A DNA stretch of 64,000 nucleotides from Methanocella paludicola SANAE. GTDB lineage: Archaea > Halobacteriota > Methanocellia > Methanocellales > Methanocellaceae. The position numbers and the translations under genes were made by a program. Numbering within the stretch: the first letter of the stretch is position 1; each line of letters opens with the position of its first letter. Of this stretch, positions 26,041 through 34,993 are shown piece by piece. Under the pieces are notes generated by a model. It ran no database searches. It saw only the letters and a list, made by a program, of their open reading frames with translations, and had not been told where the DNA came from. The stretch lies in contig NC_013665.1 in NCBI RefSeq assembly GCF_000011005.1, positions 868,001 to 932,000 of the forward strand. Direction: 5' to 3'.

Positions 26041-27612
26041 CTAATTAATCCTATTATGTTTATCCGCCTGCATATCAAACAACATTGCGAACATGAGGAA
26101 TTGTAACCCAATTAGAGTAATAAATACTGCAAGTAACGGATAGTTTTGAGAGACAAATCCATGCATGATTTTTACAATTAATATCCAAAAGCAGAAAAAT
26201 ACTCCAATTGGCAACGTTATCATGCTTGCCGCATAGAATAAAACTAATGGATTAAAGTCAAGCAATATATACTTAGTCTTCAATCTCCATAGGAACCCAC
26301 GAAACAGCATTGGAGATACTTTACGGATATATCGGCTATACTTAATTTTTGACCTCTCTCGCCCATATCTCGATGGCATTACGACATCCACCGTCCTCAT
26401 GCCGTAAGTATTTAGCTTCACGAGAAGGTCGTTACAATACCCATAATAAGTATAAACTGTATCAAGATCCATTGATTCTAATGCTTGCCTGGATATTGCT
26501 GTATACCCATTCTGCGGGTCCATAATATGCCAATAGCCACTCGCGATCTTGGTTAACATCGTGAGAATAAAATTACCAAAGGATCTCCATTTGCTCATGC
26601 CCTGCCGGAAATCTTTGCTAATAAGCCGGTTTCCTTTTGTATAATCAGCCTCCCTCTCAATAATAGGCATCAATAACCTTGGCAACTGCTTAGGATCCAT
26701 CTGGTTATCCCCTGCCATAATCGCAACAATATCCATATTATCTTGGAGAGCTCTTTTGTATCCGGTTATTATCGCAGCTCCGACGCCCTTATTCACTTCA
26801 TGCTTGATAGGAACGATGCGGGAATCTTTAAAGGAGTTAATGACATCCCAGGTGTAGTCCTTACTACCGTCGTCTATTACATATATACGATATACATACT
26901 TGGGAATATCCTGTAATGTCTCGCCAATCAATATTTCTTCATTATAAGCAGGAACTACGACAGCGATCTTATACAGGCTAAATAGATCGAAGTTCTCATC
27001 GCCATTTGAATCGAGCCGGTTTATAATTAGGCCTGCGCTCTCGAACCTTGCAGCAAGTTGCTCAGAAATATCAGAGCTTATATCCATTACAAAATCAGTT
27101 TTTATTCTATCAAAACATTTAACCGAGCATGCGATTATGCCCGAATTCCCTGTTCTCGGCCCTTTATTATTCAGGTATAAGATCGTCTCGTTGACATTAT
27201 GCCCATAGGTATAAGTTTTCGGGCCGATGACAAAATCAAATCCCTTATTAATATTATCGATAAATTCTGGTATTTTATCTGGATTATGAGACCCATCCCC
27301 ATATAGAGCGATCAGTAGGTCAGCTTTACTATCAGTAGCAATTGTTTTTATAAGCCTGACATAGGGGGTCTCCGCTTTATGAACAATATTTGCTCCTGCA
27401 GAAGTAGCCAATGAGACTATCCGGGGGTCTCCACCGTTTACAATGACGTATACTTCATCGACATAATTCCTGACTGATAACACAGTGCTGCCGATGGTCA
27501 GGTAATTTAGCTGGTGATAAATAATGCCAACAGTTTTTTTATCTCTTACCTGTATATCAGCTGTTGAATCGGGCAAAATGCCACTGGCTAGAACTATATT
27601 ATTCATATACAA
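26041..27612 (-). CDS. Double GT2 glycosyltransferase with C-terminal membrane helices
   Basis: A 523-residue protein with two GT2-like domains. The first (residues about 25-205) has LIALYGDGSHNPDKIPEFID but lacks the classic start motif. The second (about 215-435) is a full dolichyl-phosphate-mannose-synthase-like domain with VVVPAYNEEILIGETL, YVIDDGSKDYTW, NKGVGAAIITGY and MAGDNQMDP. Two helices near residues 455-515 anchor the end. The second domain likely charges a lipid phosphate with a sugar; the first may be a regulatory or degenerate copy. It is the fourth gene in an operon that starts with the acetyltransferase. Confidence 0.85.
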   Translation of the reverse strand: MYMNNIVLASGILPDSTADIQVRDKKTVGIIYHQLNYLTIGSTVLSVRNYVDEVYVIVNGGDPRIVSLATSAGANIVHKAETPYVRLIKTIATDSKADLLIALYGDGSHNPDKIPEFIDNINKGFDFVIGPKTYTYGHNVNETILYLNNKGPRTGNSGIIACSVKCFDRIKTDFVMDISSDISEQLAARFESAGLIINRLDSNGDENFDLFSLYKIAVVVPAYNEEILIGETLQDIPKYVYRIYVIDDGSKDYTWDVINSFKDSRIVPIKHEVNKGVGAAIITGYKRALQDNMDIVAIMAGDNQMDPKQLPRLLMPIIEREADYTKGNRLISKDFRQGMSKWRSFGNFILTMLTKIASGYWHIMDPQNGYTAISRQALESMDLDTVYTYYGYCNDLLVKLNTYGMRTVDVVMPSRYGRERSKIKYSRYIRKVSPMLFRGFLWRLKTKYILLDFNPLVLFYAASMITLPIGVFFCFWILIVKIMHGFVSQNYPLLAVFITLIGLQFLMFAMLFDMQADKHNRIN

Positions 27613-27620
27613 ATCCCCAT

Positions 27621-28604
27621 TTAGCTCGTAGCCTTACCTTTTTCTTCATAGATGGCGCTTGAGCCCTCTACAGAAGATACTTCTATGGCACTGCTTGTCT
27701 TATATGACTGTACCGCCGCAAGAGCAGTCTTGAGAGCATTTATACCGTCTTCACCTGTGGTCAATGGCGCATCACCATACTTACATGAATGGATGAACCC
27801 CTCGAGCTCACATCTTAGCGGCTCCTTCTTTTCGACCTTCGCTTCTTTTATCCAGTCCTTATCGTGAATGAACACTTTCTCCTCAATATAATCCCCATAC
27901 CCAACGCCTTCCGTGCCTATCACAGTAAAATTCCTCGTCTTATGGGGTGTAAGCCAGTTGGTCTCCACCAGGCCGGCACGATTGTCGTTAAACCTCAACA
28001 TGATCGTTGCGTGATCCTCATGCGGATGGATCTCTGAGCCTGCGATGGCATAGACCTCGGTTGCAGGAGAGTTATAGAGATAAGAAATAATATCGATATC
28101 ATGGACGCCTATGTCGAGTATCACACCGACATCCCTGATCCTCGGATTATTTGGGCCAACACGGCGAGCCGAAATTGAAACCACGCGGCCTAATTCGCCA
28201 CTGTCGATGATCTCTTTCATCTTTGTTACCGCCGGGTTAAACCGTTCTATATGGCCGACCATGAGCGTAAGATTTTCTTTTTGGGCGGCTGATACGATTG
28301 TCCTGGCATTCTCGATCGTGTCTGATATAGGTTTCTCGACAAGCAGGTTAGTATTAGCGTTAATTGCTGCCAGTGCGACCTTCTTATGCAGCAGCGTCGG
28401 CACCACGATGCTCACTGCATCCAGGTCCTGCTTAAGCAGTTCCTCATATTCCGTAAAGCCCATCGTATTGAACTGCTTTGAAAGTTTATTCACACGGTTA
28501 TTATCGATATCCGATATCCCGACCAGTTCGACGTTCGGCATCTGGCTATACATACGTATATGATTCTGCCCCATCGCTCCTGCGCCAATAACTCCCACTC
28601 TCAT
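27621..28604 (-). CDS. Gfo/Idh/MocA-family UDP-sugar 3-dehydrogenase (WbpB/GnnA-like)
   Basis: A 327-residue NAD-dependent oxidoreductase. The Rossmann motif is GVIGAGAMGQNHIRMY at the N-terminus; the family EKP motif is in LLVEKPISDT, and LDIGVHDIDIISYL carries the catalytic His/Asp region. Paired with the DegT-type aminotransferase gene immediately upstream (its stop abuts this start), it probably oxidises C3 of UDP-GlcNAc or UDP-GlcNAcA so an amino group can be added. That role is inferred from WbpB-WbpE and GnnA-GnnB pairs. Confidence 0.85.
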   Translation of the reverse strand: MRVGVIGAGAMGQNHIRMYSQMPNVELVGISDIDNNRVNKLSKQFNTMGFTEYEELLKQDLDAVSIVVPTLLHKKVALAAINANTNLLVEKPISDTIENARTIVSAAQKENLTLMVGHIERFNPAVTKMKEIIDSGELGRVVSISARRVGPNNPRIRDVGVILDIGVHDIDIISYLYNSPATEVYAIAGSEIHPHEDHATIMLRFNDNRAGLVETNWLTPHKTRNFTVIGTEGVGYGDYIEEKVFIHDKDWIKEAKVEKKEPLRCELEGFIHSCKYGDAPLTTGEDGINALKTALAAVQSYKTSSAIEVSSVEGSSAIYEEKGKATS

Positions 28605-29690
28605 TTATATCGACCTTATTGTATCCATTATGAAATCAATATCCGTTTTAGAAATTGATGGATGAACTGGAAGCGAGATCACTTCTTTTGCTAATTGTTC
28701 TGCGACCGGATAAGAGCCATTATAACCAAGCTGTTTATAGAACGGCTGCTGGTGTATCGGTAATGGATAATAAATTCCCGTGCCAATGCCCGCCTGGTTT
28801 AATTTCTGGATGACCTCATCCCTGGGTATGCCGAAATCTTTTGTAACACGAATTGTATATTGGTGGAAAACATGCTTGCAGCCAGGCTTAATCGTAGGCG
28901 GAATAATCCCTTTGGTGCCACTTAGCTTTTCGGTAAGGTATTTTGCATTCTCGATCCTTTTTTGGTTAAATGCATCAATTTTTTTCAACTGCGCAAGGCC
29001 TATCGCCGCTCCGATGTCGGTCATCCGCAAGTTGAAGCCGAGCATTTCATGATAATACCTTACTTTTGACCCATGCGACTTTATCATCCGTGCTTTTTCG
29101 ATAAACTTCTCATCGTTCGATGTAATGATGCCGCCTTCGCTGGTGGTCATGTTTTTCGTCGGGTAAAAGCTAAAACAGCCTATATCAAAAGAACCGGCCA
29201 TTTTACCATTATACAGTGCACCGTGAGCCTGGCATGAATCCTCGATCACCGATAAGTTATGGTCTCTGGCAATATCCATGATCGCTTTCATTTCTGCCGG
29301 GTGTCCATAAAGGTCCACTGGAATGATTGCCTTTGTTCTTTTCGTGATCTTATTCTTGATCGCTTCAGGATCGATATTAAACGTACTGGCCTCGACATCG
29401 GCAAATACCGGCTTTGCACCTGTATACAGGATAGAGTTCGCCGTGGCAATGAATGTAAAAGGAGTCGTGATCACTTCGTCGCCTTTGCCTATACCCTTTG
29501 CGAGAAGCGATACATGTAATGCCGCAGTCCCTGAATTGACCGCAACAGCATGCTTAACACCGATATATTTTGCGAATGCTTCTTCGAATTCTTTGACCTT
29601 TGGACCTTCTGCAATAGTCCCTGATCTTAAAACATTTATTACGCCATCAATCTCTTCTTGACCTATCAATGGTTTTGCTATTGGGATCAT
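28605..29690 (-). CDS. DegT/DnrJ/EryC1 sugar aminotransferase (WbpE/GnnB-like)
   Basis: A 361-residue PLP enzyme. It starts with [20 protein letters not shown], has [33 protein letters not shown] (PLP ring-binding Asp) and the Schiff-base lysine in [13 protein letters not shown]. It moves an amino group, normally from glutamate, onto a 3-keto UDP-sugar. The acetyltransferase gene ends 6 nt upstream and the 3-dehydrogenase starts at the next base, so the three steps (oxidise, aminate, acetylate) are encoded together. Confidence 0.9.
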   Translation of the reverse strand: MIPIAKPLIGQEEIDGVINVLRSGTIAEGPKVKEFEEAFAKYIGVKHAVAVNSGTAALHVSLLAKGIGKGDEVITTPFTFIATANSILYTGAKPVFADVEASTFNIDPEAIKNKITKRTKAIIPVDLYGHPAEMKAIMDIARDHNLSVIEDSCQAHGALYNGKMAGSFDIGCFSFYPTKNMTTSEGGIITSNDEKFIEKARMIKSHGSKVRYYHEMLGFNLRMTDIGAAIGLAQLKKIDAFNQKRIENAKYLTEKLSGTKGIIPPTIKPGCKHVFHQYTIRVTKDFGIPRDEVIQKLNQAGIGTGIYYPLPIHQQPFYKQLGYNGSYPVAEQLAKEVISLPVHPSISKTDIDFIMDTIRSI

Positions 29691-29696
29691 TTCAAC

Positions 29697-30380
29697 TCAT
29701 ATCCGGTTTATTGTTTTTAAGGCATCAGGTAATTCCACTACTTGTGCAGGGAATCCGATAGCTAATTTCCAGGCAGGCACGTCTTTCGTTACGAGAGCAC
29801 CTGCAGCTACCATTGCGCCTTCTCCTATCTCGACACCTGGTAAAATTGTAGCATTGGCACCGACTGATGCACCTTTCCTTATAACAGCACCTTTTAGATC
29901 ATATTTTACACGAATAGGATACTTATCATTCGTTATTACTGAACACGGCCCCAGGAAAACATGGTCTTCAATTGTCGTATTCGTCGGAATGTAAACATTA
30001 CTTTGAATACTAACATTCGAGCCTATCTGTGTATTTCCATCGATGACCACATTGGTACCAATGAGCACGTTATCCCCTATTCTAGTCTGTTCCCGAACAA
30101 GGATGTTATGGCCAGTACGTAAGTTATTACCAATTACTACATCGCAATAGATCGTTGAGTTTGGCCTTATTAGCACATTATTTCCGATTATGGTTCCATT
30201 AAAAACATACTGGTCAATAGGGACGTTTTTAGCCTTAATTTCGCTCAGAATGTTTCCACTTGGATAGCCAATGGTAACATTTTCAAGGATAGTACAATTT
30301 CCACCGATCTCATTATTTCCATAAAATTTACATGAATTATCGATATAACAATTATTAGCTTTCTTTAAATGAGGAATAAT
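29697..30380 (-). CDS. Left-handed beta-helix N-acetyltransferase (WbpD-like), no standard start codon
   Basis: Hexapeptide repeats ([20 protein letters not shown], then [14 protein letters not shown]) mark a LbH acetyltransferase, which would acetylate the 3-amino sugar made by the next two enzymes. The only standard in-frame start is GTG 30176 (159 residues), which would cut the beta-helix in half. The open frame continues upstream to a stop at 30420-30422, with clear hexapeptide sequence ([19 protein letters not shown]) but no ATG, GTG or TTG. A strong GGAGG lies 7 nt before an in-frame ATT (start 30380), giving 227 residues. So it either uses a rare ATT start or has lost its start. The catalytic domain itself is open. 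Confidence 0.7.
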   Translation of the reverse strand: MIPHLKKANNCYIDNSCKFYGNNEIGGNCTILENVTIGYPSGNILSEIKAKNVPIDQYVFNGTIIGNNVLIRPNSTIYCDVVIGNNLRTGHNILVREQTRIGDNVLIGTNVVIDGNTQIGSNVSIQSNVYIPTNTTIEDHVFLGPCSVITNDKYPIRVKYDLKGAVIRKGASVGANATILPGVEIGEGAMVAAGALVTKDVPAWKLAIGFPAQVVELPDALKTINRI

Positions 30381-30561
30381 AATGCATCCTCCATAATTTT
30401 GTATAATTGGTATAGTAAATTAATAAATTATTAATTACGGCTATATCAGTCGCCATTATTGCTCACCTAACCCCTCTCTCCAATACTTTAACTAAGCATA
30501 TTTATATCTTTGTATGCAAGCGGTAAATATTTGAGCGAAATCACTTGAAATAAAATAATTT

Positions 30562-31596
30562 TCATACAAGAGCCTTGTTTTCCGGGTCATTATTGACTTC
30601 AGAATAAAGTTGATTTAATCGTTCGATTAGCGCTTTAAGAGCAGATACTACTTTCCGGCGATCAATATCATTACCGGCCTTTATCGTGACAGACAGCTTC
30701 TCGAGATCCCGGTCGATTTTCTTGAGGTATCTCTTTAATTCTTTTTCATGCCCTTCATCTTCTTCCGAGCATGCCTGCATGTGCCCTTTAACATCATCAG
30801 CCATCTTCAGGACCTCAGCATCTTCCTTGATAGTCTTAAGATACCTGAGCGCCTCTTTCTTATCCATCTCTTTATCCTTGATGGTCTCGTAGGCTGCCTG
30901 CTGAAGTTCCGCCGGCAGGCGGGCTATATCCTCGATGACGTTAACGTTCATCAAGTATGGCCCGGGCACGACATCGTCAATATCGCTCCTTGATGTATTC
31001 CGACTACATTTAGCCGACTGCCAGTCACTTATGACCATTGACTGAACTACCGGAACAAGCCGCTTAGCCAGCCCAACCTTGGCAGCCACATAATGCGGAG
31101 TCTTCTCGATGATCTCGGCCATTTCTTTAAACTGGTACCCGTACCCTTCATTGAGGGCGACAAAAGCATGGCCGAGCTCGATATCGTTGATATCTTCCCG
31201 CTGCACGTTGGCAATGAGCTGCTTGAACTTCTCATCTGCCTCAGTCTCCGCGGTCTCGACGATGACATCCTTCCCGATAATAAGCTCCTCGATGCCTAGC
31301 TCCTTCAGTGCTTCAAGTCTGCGCGCCCCGTCGACGACGGTATAGCCTCTATTCGTTTGTCTTACGAGGATGGGCTGTAGCAGGCCAACGTCCGCTATTG
31401 TACTTTTTAGCTCCTTGATGTCCTTCACATTCCGGCGAATATGGGTCGGATCAATTGAAATACGTTTAATATGGATAGTTAAAAAATCCGATGCATTGCT
31501 TTTTGAGCGCGTTTTCAAGCATACCAAACCCCAATGATGCATATTATTGATGTTATTGATAAGTTGTAGGTCGGTTAAATAGTTTTTTGCTCTCAC
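30562..31596 (-). CDS. ParB/Spo0J-like nuclease-fold DNA-binding protein
   Basis: A 344-residue protein. The ParB N-terminal domain starts near residue 44 (IKRISIDPTHIRRN) with VGLLQPILVRQ and VVDGARRLEALKELGI, the typical GxRRxxA-like CTP-binding box. A helix-turn-helix region follows (EMAEIIEKTPHYVAAKVGLAKRLVP). The C-terminal third is charged and coiled-coil-like. No ParA gene is in the window, so this looks like an orphan regulator or chromosome-organising protein. The first 40 residues do not look like family sequence; a downstream start is possible. Confidence 0.82.
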   Translation of the reverse strand: MRAKNYLTDLQLINNINNMHHWGLVCLKTRSKSNASDFLTIHIKRISIDPTHIRRNVKDIKELKSTIADVGLLQPILVRQTNRGYTVVDGARRLEALKELGIEELIIGKDVIVETAETEADEKFKQLIANVQREDINDIELGHAFVALNEGYGYQFKEMAEIIEKTPHYVAAKVGLAKRLVPVVQSMVISDWQSAKCSRNTSRSDIDDVVPGPYLMNVNVIEDIARLPAELQQAAYETIKDKEMDKKEALRYLKTIKEDAEVLKMADDVKGHMQACSEEDEGHEKELKRYLKKIDRDLEKLSVTIKAGNDIDRRKVVSALKALIERLNQLYSEVNNDPENKALV

Positions 31597-31657
31597 TTTG
31601 AGAAAATTGTAATTGTCACAATAGTATTTTAGGCTAACGGTAGACCATTAATATACT

Positions 31658-32230
31658 TTAATGATTATTATTGAGTGTCCCGTGTAAAATGAATTCTTTT
31701 AAGTTGGCTGGCACATATAATTTGTAGTAAAAAGCGAACATTGAGAGGATAATAATCCCGATAAACTCTGTCTGATACGTGTACAGGTTGTGGGAATTAC
31801 TATGAATAATGGAGGCGCTATAGTCAATGGTCCTTTCCGGGATCGTACTGTTGGCGAACGTGGCATTTAACTTAAACTTAGGGTCAAACCCCATTAAAGG
31901 CCAGAATAATGACCTCGGGGCCTCCCACATCTCATCCTGGATAATATGAAGCAGGGCAGCTACGGGTAAAGCGAATAATCCCGCATATCTCCGGTCTCTA
32001 TATACGACAATAGCTAAGCCTATGAGTATTAAAACGAAAAGTATCGTATGCCCTAAGAACCTGCCGCTTTCGGGCATCGTACCGTAGAGTAAAAGATAAA
32101 GCGGCTTATCGATGATATCCGGCAGAATGGAGCCGATAATAACGAGCCTGTAGTCCACATTACCCTTAACGATAAAGAATATGACCAGGAAGACTCCCAG
32201 GGTAATGCCTATGTGCCCGAAGAATAACAT
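31658..32230 (-). CDS. YdjM-like membrane protein (putative metal-dependent hydrolase)
   Basis: A 190-residue protein with five predicted helices. The motif pattern HIGITLG near the N-terminus, ILPDIIDKPLYLLLYG, GRFLGHTILF and ALLHIIQDEMWE fits the YdjM/DUF457 family, whose His and Asp residues suggest metal binding. It is a single gene on the minus strand after the ParB-like gene. No function is established for this group; hydrolase activity is only predicted. Confidence 0.7.
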   Translation of the reverse strand: MLFFGHIGITLGVFLVIFFIVKGNVDYRLVIIGSILPDIIDKPLYLLLYGTMPESGRFLGHTILFVLILIGLAIVVYRDRRYAGLFALPVAALLHIIQDEMWEAPRSLFWPLMGFDPKFKLNATFANSTIPERTIDYSASIIHSNSHNLYTYQTEFIGIIILSMFAFYYKLYVPANLKEFILHGTLNNNH

Positions 32231-32404
32231 CGCAATAGCTTAAGGTAGGTATGTATATTACTTTTCTCGTCATATGCAAATGGCCTATATAGGCAGTTTA
32301 CCACAATTACAAGAATATAATTACTTTGGCCCCCAACAAATAAATACAAATAATTGCAGCACAATGGTTTATATTAACGTAAAGGGGGCTTGAGGCTAAA
32401 TTAT

Positions 32405-32872
32405 ATGACCCTTAGAGCCGCGGACAGGTACTTCGCACTAGAACGACTCCACTCCAATTACGACAAAACAGACACCTACATCGCCGAGGACCCCGTATCC
32501 GGCCAGGTCATCCGACTACGATACGACCCCTTCGACGGTTCAATCGGTAGCATCACTCTGGACGACATCACCGAGCAGGTCAACGGCGGCGAAAAGGGCC
32601 GCGGCCCCTGCGAGCATTATAAAATCGACTACGAGAACTTTGTTACTTTAAACAGTCAGGGCGTGCTGGGCGTAGAATATCCCATCATACACCTCGACAC
32701 CGACCCTGCCGGCTTCTTATACGTTCGGATTTATTATGATGAGAACCGGAAGTATAAGTCCAACGACGGCGAGCGGTGGTATTATGGTACGATCGAGTTC
32801 ATCGAAGAACTCTTCCCTAATAGTGATGATGAAGAAGAAGCAATAGAAGAGTTCGACGAGGCGCAGCAATAA
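32405..32872 (+). CDS. Hypothetical acidic protein
   Basis: I chose ATG 32405 (GAGG 9 nt upstream) over the in-frame TTG 32390. The product has 155 residues. It is acidic, with a Tyr/Asp-rich middle (YVRIYYDENRKYKS) and a Glu/Asp tail (NSDDEEEAIEEFDEAQQ). No signal peptide, helix or known motif was seen, and I do not recognise the family. It stands alone, followed by a 215-bp hairpin repeat. Confidence 0.65.
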   Translation: MTLRAADRYFALERLHSNYDKTDTYIAEDPVSGQVIRLRYDPFDGSIGSITLDDITEQVNGGEKGRGPCEHYKIDYENFVTLNSQGVLGVEYPIIHLDTDPAGFLYVRIYYDENRKYKSNDGERWYYGTIEFIEELFPNSDDEEEAIEEFDEAQQ

Positions 32873-32881
32873 CGAGGTTTA

Positions 32882-33096
32882 AAGCCCGCTAAGAGGCATA
32901 TAAGCTCGCGAAGACTATTCGAGCACGAAGACCGCGAAGTTTACGCGAAGACCGCAAAGACTTTTTAAAAAAATTAATATCTTCGTATCCACTCATTTAA
33001 TATTATTTGTTTGATGGTAGCTTCGCGGTCTTCGCGCCAACTTCGCGGTCTTTGGGCCCGAATAGTCTTCGCGGACTTGCACCTCTTAGCGGGCTT
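32882..33096. repeat. Long hairpin repeat with GCGAAGAC units
   Basis: The two arms (about 32882-32961 and 33018-33096) are imperfect inverted copies about 80 nt long. Both outer ends read AAGCCCGCTAAGAGG when oriented alike, and both continue with a GCGAAGACTATTCG block. Inside each arm a unit close to CGCGAAGACC recurs three or four times. The loop is AT-rich. The repeat fills the gap between the hypothetical gene and the alpha/beta hydrolase gene and contains no coding frame. It is a different sequence from the ~500-bp repeats at 38-46 kb but built in the same style. Confidence 0.85.
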
Positions 33097-33179
33097 AATA
33101 CCAGAGAAACGCATGGAGTATATAATTATTCAAATAATTGATAATCATATAATCATTTATATATTGGAGGTCGAGCACC

Positions 33180-33995
33180 ATGCCAATCATCAAAATCAGT
33201 GATATAGATATGTATTATGAGGAGCACGGCGAGGGCGAGCCTCTCATACTCATCAGCGGCTATTCGGCGGATCATACGTCCTGGGCCCATCTCATACCTG
33301 TATTCTCAAAGAAATACCGCACGATCGTATTTGATAACCGGGGCGTCGGGCAGACCGTAATACCAGATACGCCTTTTACGATTGACGATATGGCTGATGA
33401 TACGGCAGCCCTCCTGGACGCCCTCAACATCGAAAAAGCGCATGTCATCGGCGTCTCCATGGGCGGCCGCATAGCGCAGGCGATAGCGCTCAGGCACCCC
33501 AAAAAGCTCAAATCCCTGGTCCTTTGTTCTACGACAGCGCGGGTGCCGCCTCGTACCAGGTTCGCGCTGGGCATGATGGCCGATGCGCTTGCTAAGGGAA
33601 ACATCGGCCACGAGTTCCACGATATGATGATGCTATCCTGGACATTCTCCGACCGGGCATTCTCTAGCCCAGAATTTATGAATAGGATTCGTGCAGGCGC
33701 ATCGTCGGGACGAGTTAGGCCTTTGCCGGCTAATATGGTACGGCAATTGCAGGCAGGCTACCAGTTCGATACCAGTCTACGACTTGGTGAGATTAAAACG
33801 CCGACCATGGTGATCCACGGTAACGAGGATATCTTGTTCCCGATAAGCTATGGCAGGGAGCTGGCTGCGGGTATCCCCGGGGCGAAGTTCGTCGAGCTTC
33901 AGGGCGCCGCACACTCGGCTTATTTAGAAGCAGCTGACCGGTTCGTTCCAGCTGCCATGAGTTTCCTGGCATGGGTTGATGCTTCATATCCTTAA
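33180..33995 (+). CDS. Alpha/beta-hydrolase (esterase/lactonase-like)
   Basis: A 271-residue protein with GGAGGT before ATG 33180. The oxyanion/HG region reads EPLILISGYSADH, the nucleophile elbow is GVSMGGRIAQ, the acid is in VIHGNEDILFP and the histidine in GAAHSAYLEA. This is a complete catalytic triad of the 3-oxoadipate enol-lactonase-like alpha/beta hydrolases. The natural substrate is unknown. It converges on the methyltransferase gene with a 4-nt overlap. Confidence 0.9.
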   Translation: MPIIKISDIDMYYEEHGEGEPLILISGYSADHTSWAHLIPVFSKKYRTIVFDNRGVGQTVIPDTPFTIDDMADDTAALLDALNIEKAHVIGVSMGGRIAQAIALRHPKKLKSLVLCSTTARVPPRTRFALGMMADALAKGNIGHEFHDMMMLSWTFSDRAFSSPEFMNRIRAGASSGRVRPLPANMVRQLQAGYQFDTSLRLGEIKTPTMVIHGNEDILFPISYGRELAAGIPGAKFVELQGAAHSAYLEAADRFVPAAMSFLAWVDASYP

Positions 33996-34807
33996 AGACT
34001 GGGCTTAGATGCGATCACGAACATCGTCTTCGACGGGAGCTCGATGTACTTCCCCGTCCTCATCGATTCCATTGCTTTTTTCATATCTTCCCGGGCACGG
34101 GCCCGCAGCTCTTCAGGTACATCCCTTAAAAAATTCCCGAACGAGCTGGCTTCCATTAGGTTAATAAGCTCCTCTGCGGACGAATACCGCACAGTCTTAT
34201 CAATATAATCCACATCGATGCGGCGGAACCGGGCATCGTATAATAGTTGCTCCAGCTGGTTACGGTCTACGAGCATGCTCATCTGGGCCATCAAGTCGAC
34301 CTTACCGGCATAAGGCTCTTCGGAAAAGAGTTTTTCAAAGACCTTCCTCATGGCAAATGGGTGGCTTTTATCAACAGTAGTGATGCCAATGTTGCCACCA
34401 TGCTTCAGCACCCGGTAAGCTTCTTCAGCCGCCGCCTTTTTATCGTCGACCCAGTGGAAGACCGAGCTATAGCACACACGATCAAAGCTCTCGTCAGGGA
34501 ACTGGCTAAGATCCTCACCTCTCCCTACCATGAGGCACACGTTAGGATATTTCTTTTCATTAAGCTTAGCCTCGGCCACTTTGATGCGGTGTGGAGAGAG
34601 ATCTATCCCGGTAACAGAGCCCAAAGGGCCGACAGTACCTACAATATAAAATGCTAAACGTCCCGTGCCACAACCCACATCAAGCACGTTATCGCCTTTT
34701 TTCACCTGCATTTTTTCTACGAGCCTGCGCCCGCTTTCATACTGTAAGTCGCTGATACGATCATATAGTTCCGCGAGCTCCTGGCCATCCCACGCTGCAC
34801 TGCTCAT
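33992..34807 (-). CDS. Class I SAM-dependent methyltransferase
   Basis: I chose ATG 34807, about 5 nt after an AGGGTG-like site; an upstream TTG 34828 is in frame. The product has about 271 residues. Motif I is VLDVGCGTGRLAFYIV, followed by GIDLSPHRIKVAE and the acidic FDRVCYSSVFHWVDD, a UbiE/Methyltransf_11-like core. The C-terminal part may bind a substrate. It is divergent from the nitrogenase-like operon by 187 nt and converges on the hydrolase gene. Substrate not predictable. Confidence 0.85.
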   Translation of the reverse strand: MSSAAWDGQELAELYDRISDLQYESGRRLVEKMQVKKGDNVLDVGCGTGRLAFYIVGTVGPLGSVTGIDLSPHRIKVAEAKLNEKKYPNVCLMVGRGEDLSQFPDESFDRVCYSSVFHWVDDKKAAAEEAYRVLKHGGNIGITTVDKSHPFAMRKVFEKLFSEEPYAGKVDLMAQMSMLVDRNQLEQLLYDARFRRIDVDYIDKTVRYSSAEELINLMEASSFGNFLRDVPEELRARAREDMKKAMESMRTGKYIELPSKTMFVIASKPSL

Positions 34808-34993
34808 CACACACACCCTGATACTCAAGAGAAAACGATTTTATCTCAACGTGGAATAGTGCTTTTTAATCATTTATATAAATTGTTAAAAATAATTATT
34901 GTTATGCCAGGGTAGTTAAGATGCTACTTTTATTATTGCGATTATATGAAAGTATATCATATTGTGTGCTAATTTACTTAATTAGTGTGAAAT

